Shown here: positions 5,930 through 5,946 of the stretch, piece after piece | Position numbering within the stretch: the first letter of the stretch is position 1 | Layout: each line of letters opens with the position of its first letter | Assembly: GCA_022710255.1 (NCBI GenBank) | Contig: JAKLHG010000263.1 | Coordinates: 1-5,946, forward strand | Direction: 5' to 3' | DNA length: 5,946 bases | Source: Candidatus Hydrogenedentota bacterium | GTDB lineage: Bacteria; Hydrogenedentota; Hydrogenedentia; Hydrogenedentales; CAITNO01 | Program-made: the position numbers and the translations under genes | The notes under the pieces: model-generated | The model's input: only the letters and a program-made list of their open reading frames with translations | Databases searched by the model: none | What the model was told of the DNA's origin: nothing

Positions 5930-5946
5930 AAAGACCGGAATCCAGT
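5873..5946. repeat. Palindromic repeat (GTCATTCCGG...CCGGAATCCAG type), cut by window end
   Basis: ATTCCGGTTTTTCGCGG (5873-5889) is nearly the reverse complement of CCGTGAAAAGACCGGAAT (5924-5941), with one indel and one transition, separated by 34 bases. The ends, TCATTCCGG and CCGGAATCCAGT, match a dispersed intergenic palindrome I recognise from many genomes. It may continue past the window. Confidence 0.7.

Larger units (their letters stand above)
4968..5946. other. 979-base stretch without a convincing intact gene
   Basis: It is visibly richer in A and T than the coding part. It holds the fibre gene's ribosome binding site and promoter candidate (4976-5125), five hairpin or palindromic repeats (5338-5418, 5455-5477, 5559-5575, 5584-5610, 5873-5941), T-runs at 5226-5234, 5675-5682 and 5745-5752, and a plus-strand start signal with a 31-codon frame near the right edge. 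I see nothing supportable in 5126-5337 beyond the T-run and the 8-bp palindrome ACACGTGT at 5181-5188. Confidence 0.7.

Overview
The window looks like bacterial chromosome from a PVC-related or Hydrogenedentota-type organism. This is inference: it rests on a lipoprotein-like protein with glycine/glutamate (EGEGE) linkers, a large secreted hypothetical protein, a surface fibre with a signal peptide, and intergenic DNA rich in palindromic repeats. There is no rRNA, tRNA, CRISPR array, transposase or phage structural gene.

Layout: (1) 7-1107, plus strand, an exported Cys-rich protein built from two nearly identical 150-residue modules joined by EGE linkers. (2) 1196-2635, minus strand, a secreted hypothetical protein of about 479 residues, convergent with the first gene. 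(3) 2636-3089, a gap holding a strong extended -10 promoter, a long leader, a possible 51-codon upstream frame and a 7-bp inverted repeat. (4) 3090-4967, minus strand, a secreted trimeric-fibre-like protein with three 59-residue modules, YadA-head-like 15-residue repeats, a peptidase S74/intramolecular chaperone domain and a C-terminal coiled coil. (5) 4968-5946, about 980 bases without a convincing intact gene, containing a promoter candidate for the fibre gene, five palindromic or hairpin repeats, several T-runs and, at the right edge, a promoter plus ribosome binding site feeding a 31-codon frame that runs into a palindromic repeat.

All three main products carry N-terminal export signals, so the window is best read as a cell-surface/secretome locus. 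The two minus-strand genes could be co-transcribed, but the 454-base gap and its own promoter argue for separate expression. Nothing ties the three proteins into one pathway. I see no convincing undescribed system. The most unusual points are the in-frame 450-bp duplication with uneven divergence, the cellular S74 fibre, the two hairpins that differ by paired (covarying) changes, and the small start-site ORF cut by a dispersed repeat.
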